64,000 nucleotides of DNA, from positions 1 through 64,000 of the forward strand of contig NZ_BONO01000022.1 in the NCBI RefSeq assembly GCF_016862755.1, in the 5' to 3' direction. The notes below the pieces were generated by a model, which saw only the letters and a list, made by a program, of their open reading frames with translations, was not told the origin of the DNA and made no database searches. Within the stretch, counting starts at the first letter, position 1; each line of letters begins with the position of its first letter. Position numbers and translations under genes: made by a program. This document shows, piece by piece, positions 11,689-19,355 of the stretch. The stretch comes from Cellulomonas pakistanensis (GTDB lineage Bacteria > Actinomycetota > Actinomycetes > Actinomycetales > Cellulomonadaceae).

Positions 11689-12798
11689 ATGAGCACCTCC
11701 GACACGACCGACCTCGCCGCGACGTTCGAGGTCCGTCCCACCGACGCCCCGACGCCCGACGCCGAGCGGGAGTCGCTGCTCGCCACGCCGAAGTTCGGCA
11801 CCGTGTTCACCGACCACATGGCGCGCGTCTCCTGGACGCAGGGCCTCGGCTGGCACGACCGCCGGGTCGAGAAGTACGGCCCGCTGCTGATGGACCCCGC
11901 GACCGCGGTGCTGCACTACGCCCAGGAGATCTTCGAGGGGCTCAAGGCGTACCGGCACGAGGACGGGTCCGTCTGGACGTTCCGCCCGTGGGCCAACGCC
12001 GAGCGCCTGCAGCGCTCCGCCCGCCGGCTCGCGCTGCCCGAGCTGTCGACCGAGGACTTCCTCGCGTCGGTGACCGCGCTCGTGCGGACCGACGAGGCCT
12101 GGGTGCCGTCGGGGGAGGAGACCAGCCTCTACCTGCGGCCGTTCATGTACGCGTCGGAGGCGTTCCTGGGCGTGCGGCCGTCGCTGCAGGCCGAGTACCT
12201 CGTGATCGCGTCGCCGGTCGGCTCGTACTTCGCGGGCGGCGTGAAGCCCGTGTCGATCTGGGTGTCCGAGGACTACGCGCGCGCCGCGGCCGGCGGCACG
12301 GGCGCGGCCAAGTGCGGCGGCAACTACGCCGCGAGCCTGCTCCCGCAGCAGGAGGCGCACGCGCACGGCTGCGAGCAGGTGTGCTTCCTCGACGCGGCCA
12401 CCGGCACGCTGCTCGAGGAGCTCGGCGGGATGAACGTGTTCGTGGTGCACGCCGACGGCTCCGTGGCGACCCCGCGGCTGACCGGCTCGATCCTCGAGGG
12501 CGTGACGCGCTCCTCGATCCTGCAGCTGCTGACCGAGGACGGCCGCGAGGTCTCCGAGCGGGACATCCCGCTGGCCGAGCTGCTCGCCGGCCTGCGCGAC
12601 GGCAGCGTCGCCGAGGTGTTCGCCTGCGGCACCGCCGCGGTCGTGACCCCGATCGGCCGCCTCGCGGGCGGCGACTTCGACGAGACGGTGGGCGACGGCA
12701 GCGCCGGCCCGGTCATGCAGAGCATCCGGCAGCGCCTCACCGACATCCAGTACGGCCGCGCCGCCGACCCGCACGGCTGGATGCACCGCCTGGTGTGA
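11689..12798 (+). CDS. ilvE: Branched-chain amino acid aminotransferase
   Basis: PLP enzyme that transaminates 2-oxo-isovalerate, -isocaproate and -methylvalerate with glutamate, the last step for Val, Leu and Ile. The 369-residue length is that of the long, eukaryote-like BCAT class found in actinobacteria. The PLP lysine is in AAKCGGNYAASLLP; FEGLKAYRHEDG and LEELGGMNVFVV are further family blocks. ATG 11689 follows GTGAAAGG (11672-11679), and a TACCGT -10 element lies at 11651-11656, so this mRNA does have a short leader. A 16-bp hairpin follows the gene. Confidence 0.96.
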   Translation: MSTSDTTDLAATFEVRPTDAPTPDAERESLLATPKFGTVFTDHMARVSWTQGLGWHDRRVEKYGPLLMDPATAVLHYAQEIFEGLKAYRHEDGSVWTFRPWANAERLQRSARRLALPELSTEDFLASVTALVRTDEAWVPSGEETSLYLRPFMYASEAFLGVRPSLQAEYLVIASPVGSYFAGGVKPVSIWVSEDYARAAAGGTGAAKCGGNYAASLLPQQEAHAHGCEQVCFLDAATGTLLEELGGMNVFVVHADGSVATPRLTGSILEGVTRSSILQLLTEDGREVSERDIPLAELLAGLRDGSVAEVFACGTAAVVTPIGRLAGGDFDETVGDGSAGPVMQSIRQRLTDIQYGRAADPHGWMHRLV

Positions 12799-12803
12799 CC
12801 CCG

Positions 12804-12843
12804 GGCGTCGGCCCCGTCCCGCACGGTGGACGGGGCTGACGCC
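12804..12843 (+). terminator. Terminator-like hairpin after ilvE
   Basis: A 16-bp stem (12804-12819 with 12828-12843, core GCCCCGTCC/GGACGGGGC, one G-T pair) with an 8-nt loop lies just after the ilvE stop and before the cimA leader promoter. There is no T-run. Confidence 0.6.
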
Positions 12844-12870
12844 GGGCGTGACGTGTGCCACGATGAGGCC

Positions 12871-12903
12871 ATGTCCGCCCCGCGACCGATCGTCATCGCC
12901 TAG
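12871..12903 (+). CDS. cimA leader peptide (10 aa)
   Basis: A 10-residue ORF, MSAPRPIVIA, is followed at once by competing hairpins and an intrinsic terminator. Its Ile-Val-Ile run fits control of citramalate synthase, the committed enzyme of the threonine-independent isoleucine pathway, by isoleucine (and valine) tRNA charging. A CACGAT -10-like element (12859-12864) ends 6 nt before the ATG, so the leader is again predicted to be translated leaderless. It is too short for gene finders. The call rests on codon content, position and the attenuator behind it. Confidence 0.8.
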   Translation: MSAPRPIVIA

Positions 12904-12959
12904 CGCGTCCGCCCCACCCCCGCGGACGCGCCGACCTCCCGAACCCGGGGGGTCTTTTT
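12904..12959 (+). terminator. cimA attenuator: hairpin plus intrinsic terminator
   Basis: A perfect 9-bp hairpin CGCGTCCGC/GCGGACGCG (12904-12912 with 12922-12930) starts right at the leader stop codon. The terminator stem follows: GACCTCCC (12933-12940) pairs with GGGGGGTC (12947-12954) with one G-T pair and a 6-nt loop, then TTTTT (12955-12959). A ribosome that finishes the leader would cover the first hairpin. Confidence 0.82.
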
Positions 12960-13036
12960 GTTGCTCGACCCTGCCCGCCCACCCGGCGCGCACCACCGGC
13001 AGCTCGCCTCGTCCCCTCGCCGAGAGAAGCACCCCC

Positions 13037-14725
13037 GTGACCGAGCCCACCGCCCCCGACGCCCCCGCCACGCTGCCCCGCGGCGGAGCGGCCCACCCCG
13101 CCGCCGGCGGGCCCGCGGCGTTCGACGTCTACGACACCACGCTGCGCGACGGCGCCCAGCAGGAGGGCATGAACCTGTCGGTCGCCGACAAGCTCGCGAT
13201 CGCCCCGCTGCTGGACGAGCTCGGCGTCGGCTACATCGAGGGCGGCTGGCCGGGCGCGATCCCCAAGGACACCGAGTTCTTCGCCCGCGCGGCCAAGGAG
13301 CTCGACCTTCGGCACGCCGTGCTCGCGGCGTTCGGCGCGACCCGCAAGCCCGGCGTGCGCGCGTGGGACGACCCGCAGCTCCGGGCGCTGCTCGACTCCG
13401 AGGCGCCCGTCGTCACGCTCGTCGCCAAGTCCGACTCCCGGCACGTCGAGCGCGCGCTGCGCACCACCCGCGAGGAGAACCTCGCGATGGTGGCCGACTC
13501 CGTGCGGCTGCTCGCGGGCGAGGGCCGCCGGGTCGTCGTGGACGCCGAGCACTTCTTCGACGGGTTCCGGTTCGACCCGGCGTACGCGCGGGACGTCGTG
13601 CTCGCGGCGGTCGAGGCGGGCGCGGAGACGGTCGTGCTGTGCGACACCAACGGCGGCATGCTGCCGTCCCACGTCACCGAGGTCGTCCGCGACCTTCGCG
13701 CCGCGCTCGGCACCGCCGACCCGCTGACCCGGCTCGGCGTGCACGCGCACAACGACTCCGGCTGCGCGGTCGCGAACTCGCTCGCCGCCGTCGAGGCCGG
13801 CGCCGTGCACGTCCAGGGGACCGTCAACGGCTACGGCGAGCGCACCGGCAACGCCGAGCTGCTGTCCGTCGTCGCGAACCTCGAGCTGAAGACCGGCCGC
13901 AGCGTGCTGGTGCCCCCGGCGGACGGGGGCGGGCTCGCGGAGATGAGCCGGATCGCCCACCAGATCAGCGAGATCACCAACATCGCGCCCTTCGCCCGCC
14001 AGCCGTACGTCGGCGTCAGCGCGTTCGCGCACAAGGCCGGCCTGCACGCCTCGGCGATCCGGGTGGACCCCGACCTGTACCAGCACATCGACCCGCAGCA
14101 GGTCGGCAACGACATGCGGATGCTGGTGTCCGAGATGGCCGGCCGCGCGTCGATCGAGCTCAAGGGCCGCGAGCTCGGCTTCGACCTGGCCGGCCAGGAC
14201 GAGGTGCTGACCCGGGTCACCAACCGGGTCAAGGACGCCGAGGCGCAGGGCTACACGTACGACGCCGCCGACGCGTCGTTCGAGCTGCTGCTCGCCGAGG
14301 AGGTCGACGGCGCCCGGCCGGCGTACTTCCGGGTCGAGTCGTGGCGGACGATCGTCGAGCGCGCGGGCTCCCGCGGCACGCCCGCCACCGCCGAGGCCAC
14401 GGTCAAGCTGCACGCGGGCGGCGAGCGGATCGTCGCGACCGGCGAGGGCAACGGGCCGGTCAACGCCCTCGACCACGCCCTCCGGCTCGCGCTGCAGCGG
14501 GTGTACCCGGAGCTGGCCGCGTTCGAGCTCATCGACTTCAAGGTGCGCATCCTCGACGCGATGCACGGCACCGACGCGGTGACCCGGGTGCTGATCGAGA
14601 CCTCCGACGGGCAGACCGCGTGGAGCACCGTCGGTGTGGGGCCGAACCTCATCGAGGCGTCGTGGGAGGCGCTGACGGACTCGGCGATCTGGGGCCTGCG
14701 GAACCGGGGGATCGCGCCGCGCTGA
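13037..14725 (+). CDS. cimA: Citramalate synthase
   Basis: Condenses pyruvate with acetyl-CoA to citramalate, giving 2-oxobutyrate for isoleucine without threonine. The N-terminal HMGL-like barrel begins VYDTTLRDGAQQEG (metal-binding Asp) and includes HAHNDSGCAVANSL (metal His). The C-terminal third (about 400-555) is a LeuA-type regulatory domain, expected to sense isoleucine. Length (562 aa) and sequence fit the CimA branch rather than LeuA. GTG 13037 is chosen as the first start after the attenuator, with GAGAGAAG upstream. Homocitrate or isopropylmalate synthase are less likely readings; the Ile/Val leader supports CimA. Confidence 0.92.
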   Translation: MTEPTAPDAPATLPRGGAAHPAAGGPAAFDVYDTTLRDGAQQEGMNLSVADKLAIAPLLDELGVGYIEGGWPGAIPKDTEFFARAAKELDLRHAVLAAFGATRKPGVRAWDDPQLRALLDSEAPVVTLVAKSDSRHVERALRTTREENLAMVADSVRLLAGEGRRVVVDAEHFFDGFRFDPAYARDVVLAAVEAGAETVVLCDTNGGMLPSHVTEVVRDLRAALGTADPLTRLGVHAHNDSGCAVANSLAAVEAGAVHVQGTVNGYGERTGNAELLSVVANLELKTGRSVLVPPADGGGLAEMSRIAHQISEITNIAPFARQPYVGVSAFAHKAGLHASAIRVDPDLYQHIDPQQVGNDMRMLVSEMAGRASIELKGRELGFDLAGQDEVLTRVTNRVKDAEAQGYTYDAADASFELLLAEEVDGARPAYFRVESWRTIVERAGSRGTPATAEATVKLHAGGERIVATGEGNGPVNALDHALRLALQRVYPELAAFELIDFKVRILDAMHGTDAVTRVLIETSDGQTAWSTVGVGPNLIEASWEALTDSAIWGLRNRGIAPR

Positions 14726-14800
14726 CGGGGCGGACCCCGCCGAGTCTCCCTTCCGCGACTGCGCGACCGTCTCCCGCGAGAGGCGCGTCGTGCAGGCTCG

Positions 14801-14856
14801 CCGCCGCCGCCGCCCGCCACCGCCGCCGCCGTGCGCCGCCGCCGCCCGCCACCGCC
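14801..14856. repeat. Low-complexity GCC direct repeat
   Basis: A 23-bp GCC-rich unit occurs twice (14802-14824 and 14834-14856), 32 bp apart, in the gap between cimA and the next gene. It is low complexity and may have arisen by slippage. No gene is visible in 14726-14921. Confidence 0.6.
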
Positions 14857-14921
14857 TCGCGCCCGGGCGCGTCCCGCAATAGCGTGACCGCCACGGGACG
14901 TCCCGGGGGAGGGAGGCGCCG

Positions 14922-15731
14922 ATGTCGGGGCCCGCACCTGCGCGGACGCCCGCGGCCGACCGCTCGCCGGCGTGGCCGTGGCTGCTGGTCCTCGTGCTCG
15001 CGGTGGCGGCCGGCGTGCTGCTCGCCTGGCGCCCGTGGGCCGCGTCCGGCGGCCCACGGCCCGACGTGACCCCGGCCGCGGCCACCTCCTCGCCGAGCCC
15101 GGCGGCCGAGCCGTCGCCGCCGGGCGGGACGACGGCGCCCGGGGCGTTCGACGGCGCCACCGCCGCCGCGCTGTTCCTCACCGACGCCGAGCTCGCCGAG
15201 GCGGTGCCGATGGCGGACGGCATGAGCCTGACCGACGTCGACGGGGCGCAGTGGGGCCTGCCCGTGCTGTCCACCGTGGACCCGCCGTCCTGCACGCCGG
15301 CCGTCACGATCGTCGACGAGGAACCCGCGGCCTACCTGCGCCGGTTCGCCAGCGACGACACCGTCACGGTGGTCCAGTCGGTCGCCGTGCTGCCGGACGC
15401 GGCGACGGCGCAGGAGGCGTTCGATGCGCTGGTGGAGACCCTCGGGTCGTGCGGCACGTACCAGCAGTCGAGCCCGGGGACCGACGGCGGTGCCTGGACG
15501 GCGGGACCGCCGACGACCGAGCGCGGGGCCGTGTCGACGGTGGTGCGCCGGCTGACCCTCACCGCCGAGGGCGCGTCGAGCCCCGAGGTCGAGGTGACCG
15601 CGCTCGCGGGCAACGCCCTCGTGACGACCAGCGCGTCGGGCGTCGACCCGGGCACCGACCCGGCGGACCCGACCGCGCTGGCTGGCGTGGCGCGGAGCAG
15701 CGCCGAGCGGGCGCTGGCCGGGCTGGGCTGA
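14922..15731 (+). CDS. Membrane-anchored protein with PknH-sensor-like domain
   Basis: A single membrane anchor (WPWLLVLVLAVAAGVLLAW, about 20-38) is followed by a Pro/Ser/Thr-rich linker and an extracytoplasmic domain of about 190 residues. That domain opens LFLTDAELAEAVP and holds two cysteines (PPSCTP and GSCGTY), plus a VVQSVAVLPDAATAQEAFDAL stretch. This resembles the PknH-type extracellular sensor domain of actinobacteria, but without a kinase. ATG 14922 follows GGGAGGGAGG. The next gene lies about 70 nt away with its own promoter. Role unknown; the domain match is by eye. Confidence 0.7.
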   Translation: MSGPAPARTPAADRSPAWPWLLVLVLAVAAGVLLAWRPWAASGGPRPDVTPAAATSSPSPAAEPSPPGGTTAPGAFDGATAAALFLTDAELAEAVPMADGMSLTDVDGAQWGLPVLSTVDPPSCTPAVTIVDEEPAAYLRRFASDDTVTVVQSVAVLPDAATAQEAFDALVETLGSCGTYQQSSPGTDGGAWTAGPPTTERGAVSTVVRRLTLTAEGASSPEVEVTALAGNALVTTSASGVDPGTDPADPTALAGVARSSAERALAGLG

Positions 15732-15802
15732 GCGCCCGCCCACCGGGCGCGCCCGCGCGACCGGGGTGGGCCGACCCGGCGCCCGCGGGCGAGGATGGCG
15801 CC

Positions 15803-16681
15803 ATGAGCGAGACACGGACGGTGGCGGTGCTCGGCACCGGGATCATGGGCGCGGCGATGGCGCGGAACCTGCTCCGGGCGGGGCACGCGGTGCGGGTCTG
15901 GAACCGCAGCCGGGACAAGGCGGAGCCGCTGGCCGCCGACGGCGCCGCGGTCGCGGGCACGCCGGCCGAGGCGGTCGAGGGCGCCGAGGTGGTCCTGACG
16001 ATGCTGCACGACGGGCCCGCCGTGGCCGAGGTGATCCGGCAGGCGGGTCCCGGGCTGCGCCCCGGCGTCGTGTGGCTGCAGTCGACGACCGTCGGGGTCG
16101 ACGACACCCCGGCGCTCGCGGCCCTCGCCGGCGAGCTCGGCGTCACGTTCGTCGAGGCGCCGGTGTCCGGCACCCGGCAGCCCGCCGAGGCGGGGACGCT
16201 CGTGGTGATCGCGGCGGGGCCGACGGACGTCCGGGACGTGGTCGCGCCGGTGCTCGACGCGATCGGCGCGCGCACCGTGTGGACGGGCGAGGACGCCGCC
16301 GCCGGCTCCGCGACCCGGCTCAAGCTCGTGGTGAACAGCTGGGTGATCACGGTCGCGAACGCGGCGGGCGAGGTGCTCGCCCTCGCCGAGGCGCTCGGCG
16401 TCGAGCCGGACCGGTTCTTCGAGGTGCTCGACGGCGGCCCGCTCGACACGCCGTTCCTGCGGGTCAAGACCGACCTGGTCCGCGAGAACCGGCTCAGCCC
16501 GGCCGCGTTCGCCGTGGGCACGTCGGGCAAGGACGCGCGGCTCATCGTCGCGGCGGCGCGGGAGCGCGGGCTGCGGCTCGACGGGGCGGAGGCGTTCGCG
16601 GCGCGGCTGGACCGCGCGGCGGCGCAGGGGCGCACCGACGAGGACATGGCGGCGACGTACTACACGTCGACGGAGGGCTGA
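15803..16681 (+). CDS. NAD(P)-dependent 3-hydroxyisobutyrate dehydrogenase family enzyme
   Basis: Beta-hydroxyacid dehydrogenase of 292 residues. The N-terminal nucleotide fold shows VLGTGIMGAAMARNLLRAGH (GxGxxG) with Asn-Arg-Ser after the second strand, suggesting NADPH. The substrate loop APVSGTRQPAEAGTL and the catalytic lysine region LKLVVNSW are typical. Hydroxyisobutyrate, tartronate semialdehyde and succinic semialdehyde enzymes share this fold, so the substrate is open. ATG 15803 lies 6 nt after a GAGGAT -10-like element. A long perfect hairpin follows the stop. Confidence 0.88.
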   Translation: MSETRTVAVLGTGIMGAAMARNLLRAGHAVRVWNRSRDKAEPLAADGAAVAGTPAEAVEGAEVVLTMLHDGPAVAEVIRQAGPGLRPGVVWLQSTTVGVDDTPALAALAGELGVTFVEAPVSGTRQPAEAGTLVVIAAGPTDVRDVVAPVLDAIGARTVWTGEDAAAGSATRLKLVVNSWVITVANAAGEVLALAEALGVEPDRFFEVLDGGPLDTPFLRVKTDLVRENRLSPAAFAVGTSGKDARLIVAAARERGLRLDGAEAFAARLDRAAAQGRTDEDMAATYYTSTEG

Positions 16682-16698
16682 GCGGCTGCCCCCCCGGA

Positions 16699-16754
16699 CG
16701 AGTGGAAGATCCGGCCCGACACGCCCCGGCGTGTCGGGCCGGATCTTCCACTCG
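16699..16754. repeat. Perfect 27-bp inverted repeat, probable terminator
   Basis: Arms at 16699-16725 and 16728-16754 are exact reverse complements, with a 2-nt loop. The outer part reads CGAGTGGAAGATCCGG and the inner part CCCGACACGCC. It lies between the dehydrogenase stop and the erm leader promoter. A stem this long and this perfect is more than a simple terminator needs; it may belong to the same class of palindromes as 28493-28560 and 47707-47780. Confidence 0.8.
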
Positions 16755-16770
16755 ACGGTTCCAAGGGGAG

Positions 16771-16808
16771 AAATCCGCGTGCACCTGCGCACCGCCGCCC
16801 CGTACCGT
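16771..16808 (+). promoter_or_regulatory. Promoter of erm leader, with WhiB7-like AT element
   Basis: GTGCAC (-35, 16780-16785), a 17-bp spacer and TACCGT (-10, 16803-16808), which ends 7 nt before the leader ATG. An AAAT tract (16771-16774) sits 5 nt upstream of the -35, close to where WhiB7, the actinobacterial activator of erm and other resistance genes, contacts DNA. The WhiB7 link is inference from this short AT tract. Confidence 0.55.
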
Positions 16809-16815
16809 CGCCCGC

Positions 16816-16872
16816 ATGGGAACGCTGATCAGCGCGGCCGCCGCGGCCGCCGCACGCCCCCGGTCCGCCTGA
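16816..16872 (+). CDS. erm leader peptide (18 aa)
   Basis: An 18-residue ORF starts at the predicted transcription start and reads MGTLIS, a run of seven Ala, then RPRSA. Residues 14-16 are Arg-Pro-Arg, matching the Arg/Lys-X-Arg/Lys motif at which macrolide-bound ribosomes stall in characterised erm leaders. The ORF is followed by a mutually exclusive hairpin set that hides the erm ribosome binding site. Length, position, motif and downstream structure together make an inducible erm leader the best reading. No expression evidence is available here. Confidence 0.75.
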   Translation: MGTLISAAAAAAARPRSA

Positions 16873-16914
16873 GCGCGGCCGGACGTCCGACCGGTCGCCG
16901 CCTCTGGATGCCCC

Positions 16915-16986
16915 GAGCACCCGGAGCCGGGCCGCACCCCACCCCGCCCCTCCGGGTGCTCCGTCCTGCCATGCGACTGGAGCACC
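16915..16986 (+). promoter_or_regulatory. Translational attenuator hiding the erm ribosome binding site
   Basis: Three segments compete. GAGCACCCGGAG (16915-16926) pairs perfectly over 12 bp with CTCCGGGTGCTC (16950-16961). The overlapping GGTGCTCC (16955-16962) also pairs perfectly over 8 bp with GGAGCACC (16979-16986), which contains the GGAG ribosome binding site 8 nt before the erm GTG at 16991. No T-run follows, so the switch should act on translation. I could not identify the first segment, the one that would occupy 16915-16926 when no drug is present. Confidence 0.75.
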
Positions 16987-16990
16987 TCCC

Positions 16991-17773
16991 GTGCGACACC
17001 CCCACGGCGGCCGGCACGAGCTCGGCCAGAACCTCCTGCACCACGCCCCGACCGTCGACGCCGTCGTCCGCCTGGTCGGTGCGACCGACGGACCCGTCCT
17101 GGAGATCGGCGCGGGCGAGGGCGCGCTGACCCGGCCCCTGGCGGGCCTCGGCCGCGACCTGCTCGCGGTCGAGGTCGACCCGCGGCGCGCCGATCGGCTC
17201 CGCGCCCGGGCGCCCGGCGTCGCCGTGCTGTGCGCGGACGCGCTGCGCGTGCCGCTCGACCGGCCCGTGGTGGTCGGCAACATCCCGTTCCACCTGACCA
17301 CCCCGCTGCTGCGCCGGCTGCTGCACCACGGCCGGTGGCGGCACGCCGTGCTGCTCACCCAGTGGGAGGTCGCCCGCAAGCGGGCCGGTGTCGGCGGCCG
17401 CACGCTGCTCACGGCGCAGACCGACCCGTGGTTCGAGGTCGCCCTGCACGGCCGCGTGCCCGCGGACGCGTTCCGCCCGCGGCCGTCCGTCGACGGCGGG
17501 CTGCTGACCGTGGCCCGGCGTGAGCGGCCGCTCGTCGACCCGGAGCAGCGGCCGGCGTACCAGCGGTTCGTCGCCGCCGTGTTCACCGGCCCGGGGCGCG
17601 GCCTGGACCAGGTGCTCGCCCGCGCCGCAGGCGTGCCGGTCGGGACGGCCCGGCGGGCGCTGGCGGCCGCGGGCGTGCCGGCCCGCGCGCTGCCCCGGGA
17701 CGTGCGGCCGGAGCAGTGGGCGCGGCTGTGGCAGGCGCTGGGTGGGGTCGAACCCCGGCGACCGCGCCGGTGA
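16991..17773 (+). CDS. erm: Erm-type 23S rRNA adenine N6-methyltransferase
   Basis: Predicted to methylate A2058 of 23S rRNA with SAM, giving macrolide-lincosamide-streptogramin B resistance. HELGQNLLHH (9-18) is the Erm/KsgA N-terminal block, PVLEIGAGEGALT (35-47) the SAM motif, VEVDP the acidic ribose contact and NIPFHLT (97-103) the target-base motif. KsgA is the alternative, but the length (260 aa), the leader attenuator and the C-terminal basic tail favour Erm. GTG 16991 is set by GGAG at 16979-16982; ATG 16971 is out of frame. Base composition matches the neighbours, so this looks intrinsic rather than recently acquired. The exact Erm class is unknown. Confidence 0.88.
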   Translation: MRHPHGGRHELGQNLLHHAPTVDAVVRLVGATDGPVLEIGAGEGALTRPLAGLGRDLLAVEVDPRRADRLRARAPGVAVLCADALRVPLDRPVVVGNIPFHLTTPLLRRLLHHGRWRHAVLLTQWEVARKRAGVGGRTLLTAQTDPWFEVALHGRVPADAFRPRPSVDGGLLTVARRERPLVDPEQRPAYQRFVAAVFTGPGRGLDQVLARAAGVPVGTARRALAAAGVPARALPRDVRPEQWARLWQALGGVEPRRPRR

Positions 17774-17792
17774 GGGGCCTAGGATCGGGATC

Positions 17793-18869
17793 GTGCGTGG
17801 CGAGTACAAGGTCCCCGGCGGCAAGCTCGTGGCAGCGGACGTGGAGGTGGCAGGCGGCGCGCTCACCGAGGTGAGCGTCAGCGGCGACTTCTTCCTCGAA
17901 CCCGACGCCGCCCTCGCGGTCATCGACGAGTCCCTGCGCGGCCGGCCCGCCGACGCGCGGGTCGCCGACCTGACGACGGCGATCGAGGACGGCCTGCGCC
18001 GCGCCGAGGCCGACGGCCGGTTCGACGCGCCGGTGCAGATGGTCGGGTTCAGCGCGGAGGCGGTCGCGATCGCGGTGCGCCGCGCGCTGGGCCACGCGAC
18101 GTCCTGGCAGGACCACACGTTCGAGGTCATCCACCCCGGCCCGCTGCCGCCCGCGGTGCTGGGTGCGCTCGACCAGGTGCTGACCGAGGAGCTCGCCGCG
18201 GGCCGCCGGGGGCCGACGCTGCGGTTCTGGGAGTGGGACGAGCGCGCCGTGTTCATCGGCTCGTTCCAGTCGCTGCGCAACGAGGTCGACCCGGAGGGCG
18301 TCGCGAAGCACGACGTCACCGTCGTCCGGCGGATCTCCGGCGGCGGCGCCATGTTCATGGAGGCCGGCAACTGCATCACGTTCTCGCTCGTGGTGCCGGC
18401 GTCGCTCGTCGACGGGCTGTCGTTCGAGCAGTCCTACCGGTTCCTCGACGACTGGGTGATCGGCGCGCTCGGCGACGTCGGCGTCCGGGCGACGTTCTCC
18501 GGGCTGAACGACATCGCCTCCCCGGCGGGCAAGATCGCCGGCTCGGCGCAGAAGCGGCTGGCCGGCGGCGCCGTGCTGCACCACATGACGATGGCCTACG
18601 ACATCGACGCCGACAAGATGCTCGAGGTGCTGCGGATCGGCCGCGAGAAGCTCTCCGACAAGGGCACGACCAGCGCGAACAAGCGGGTCGACCCGGTGCG
18701 GTCGCAGACGGGCCTGCCGCGCGAGCAGGTCATCGACGCGTTCATCGCGCACTTCCGGTCCCGGTACCGGACGGTCGACGGCGAGCTGCGCCCGGAGGAG
18801 CTCGAGCGGGCGCAGCAGCTCGTCGAGGAGAAGTTCGGCAACCCGGAGTGGACCGCCCGCGTCCCGTGA
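17793..18869 (+). CDS. Lipoate-protein ligase family, accessory domain at N-terminus
   Basis: Predicted to activate and transfer lipoate (or octanoate) to acyltransferase subunits. Residues 1-95 start RGEYKVPGGKLVAADVEV and resemble the lipoate ligase C-terminal accessory domain (LplB type), here placed first. The catalytic LplA-like domain follows, with VVRRISGGGAMF, the lysine motif PAGKIAGSAQKR and GLNDI. Domain order is thus reversed relative to E. coli LplA. GTG 17793 lies 7 nt after TAGGAT (17780-17785), so it is predicted leaderless with its own promoter despite being 19 nt from erm. Octanoyltransferase activity cannot be excluded. Confidence 0.85.
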   Translation: MRGEYKVPGGKLVAADVEVAGGALTEVSVSGDFFLEPDAALAVIDESLRGRPADARVADLTTAIEDGLRRAEADGRFDAPVQMVGFSAEAVAIAVRRALGHATSWQDHTFEVIHPGPLPPAVLGALDQVLTEELAAGRRGPTLRFWEWDERAVFIGSFQSLRNEVDPEGVAKHDVTVVRRISGGGAMFMEAGNCITFSLVVPASLVDGLSFEQSYRFLDDWVIGALGDVGVRATFSGLNDIASPAGKIAGSAQKRLAGGAVLHHMTMAYDIDADKMLEVLRIGREKLSDKGTTSANKRVDPVRSQTGLPREQVIDAFIAHFRSRYRTVDGELRPEELERAQQLVEEKFGNPEWTARVP

Positions 18870-18934
18870 CGACCAGGGTCGCCTCGGGGACGTCCCCGAT
18901 GCGCGGGGCGTCGCCGGTACGCCAGGCTGGTGCC

Positions 18935-19333
18935 GTGAAGATCCTGCTCAACCTCATCTGGCTGCTGTTCGGCGGGCTGTGGCTCGCGCTCGGCTACGTG
19001 CTCGCGGGGATCATCTGCTGCGTGCTGATCGTGACGATCCCGTTCGGCGTCGCGTCGTTCCGCATGGCGTCGTACGCGCTGTGGCCGTTCGGCCGCACGA
19101 TCGTCGACCGGCCGACCGCCGGCGCGATGTCGACGATCGGCAACGTCATCTGGATCCTGGTGGCCGGCTGGTGGCTCGTCATCGGGCACCTCACGACGGC
19201 GCTGGCGCAGGCGATCACGATCGTCGGCATCCCGCTCGCCGTCGCGAACCTCAAGATGATCCCGGTGTCGCTGGTGCCGCTCGGCAAGGAGATCGTGCCG
19301 ACCGACCGGGCGTTCACCGCGTACGGGCACTGA
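18935..19333 (+). CDS. YccF domain membrane protein
   Basis: Small integral membrane protein of 132 residues made of two similar halves, each with NxIWxLxxGxW (LNLIWLLFGGLWLAL and GNVIWILVAGWWLVI) and a VTIPFG or VGIPLA turn, the hallmark of the YccF family. Four or so membrane segments are predicted. GTG 18935 follows a CAGGCT -10-like element by 6 nt. The function of the family is not established. Confidence 0.88.
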   Translation: MKILLNLIWLLFGGLWLALGYVLAGIICCVLIVTIPFGVASFRMASYALWPFGRTIVDRPTAGAMSTIGNVIWILVAGWWLVIGHLTTALAQAITIVGIPLAVANLKMIPVSLVPLGKEIVPTDRAFTAYGH

Positions 19334-19355
19334 CCCGGTAGGACCGTCGGCGAGG

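Noticed and set aside
16971..16990. ATG at 16971 as the erm start
   Set aside because: It is out of frame with the methyltransferase motifs. GTG 16991 has the GGAG site at the right distance.
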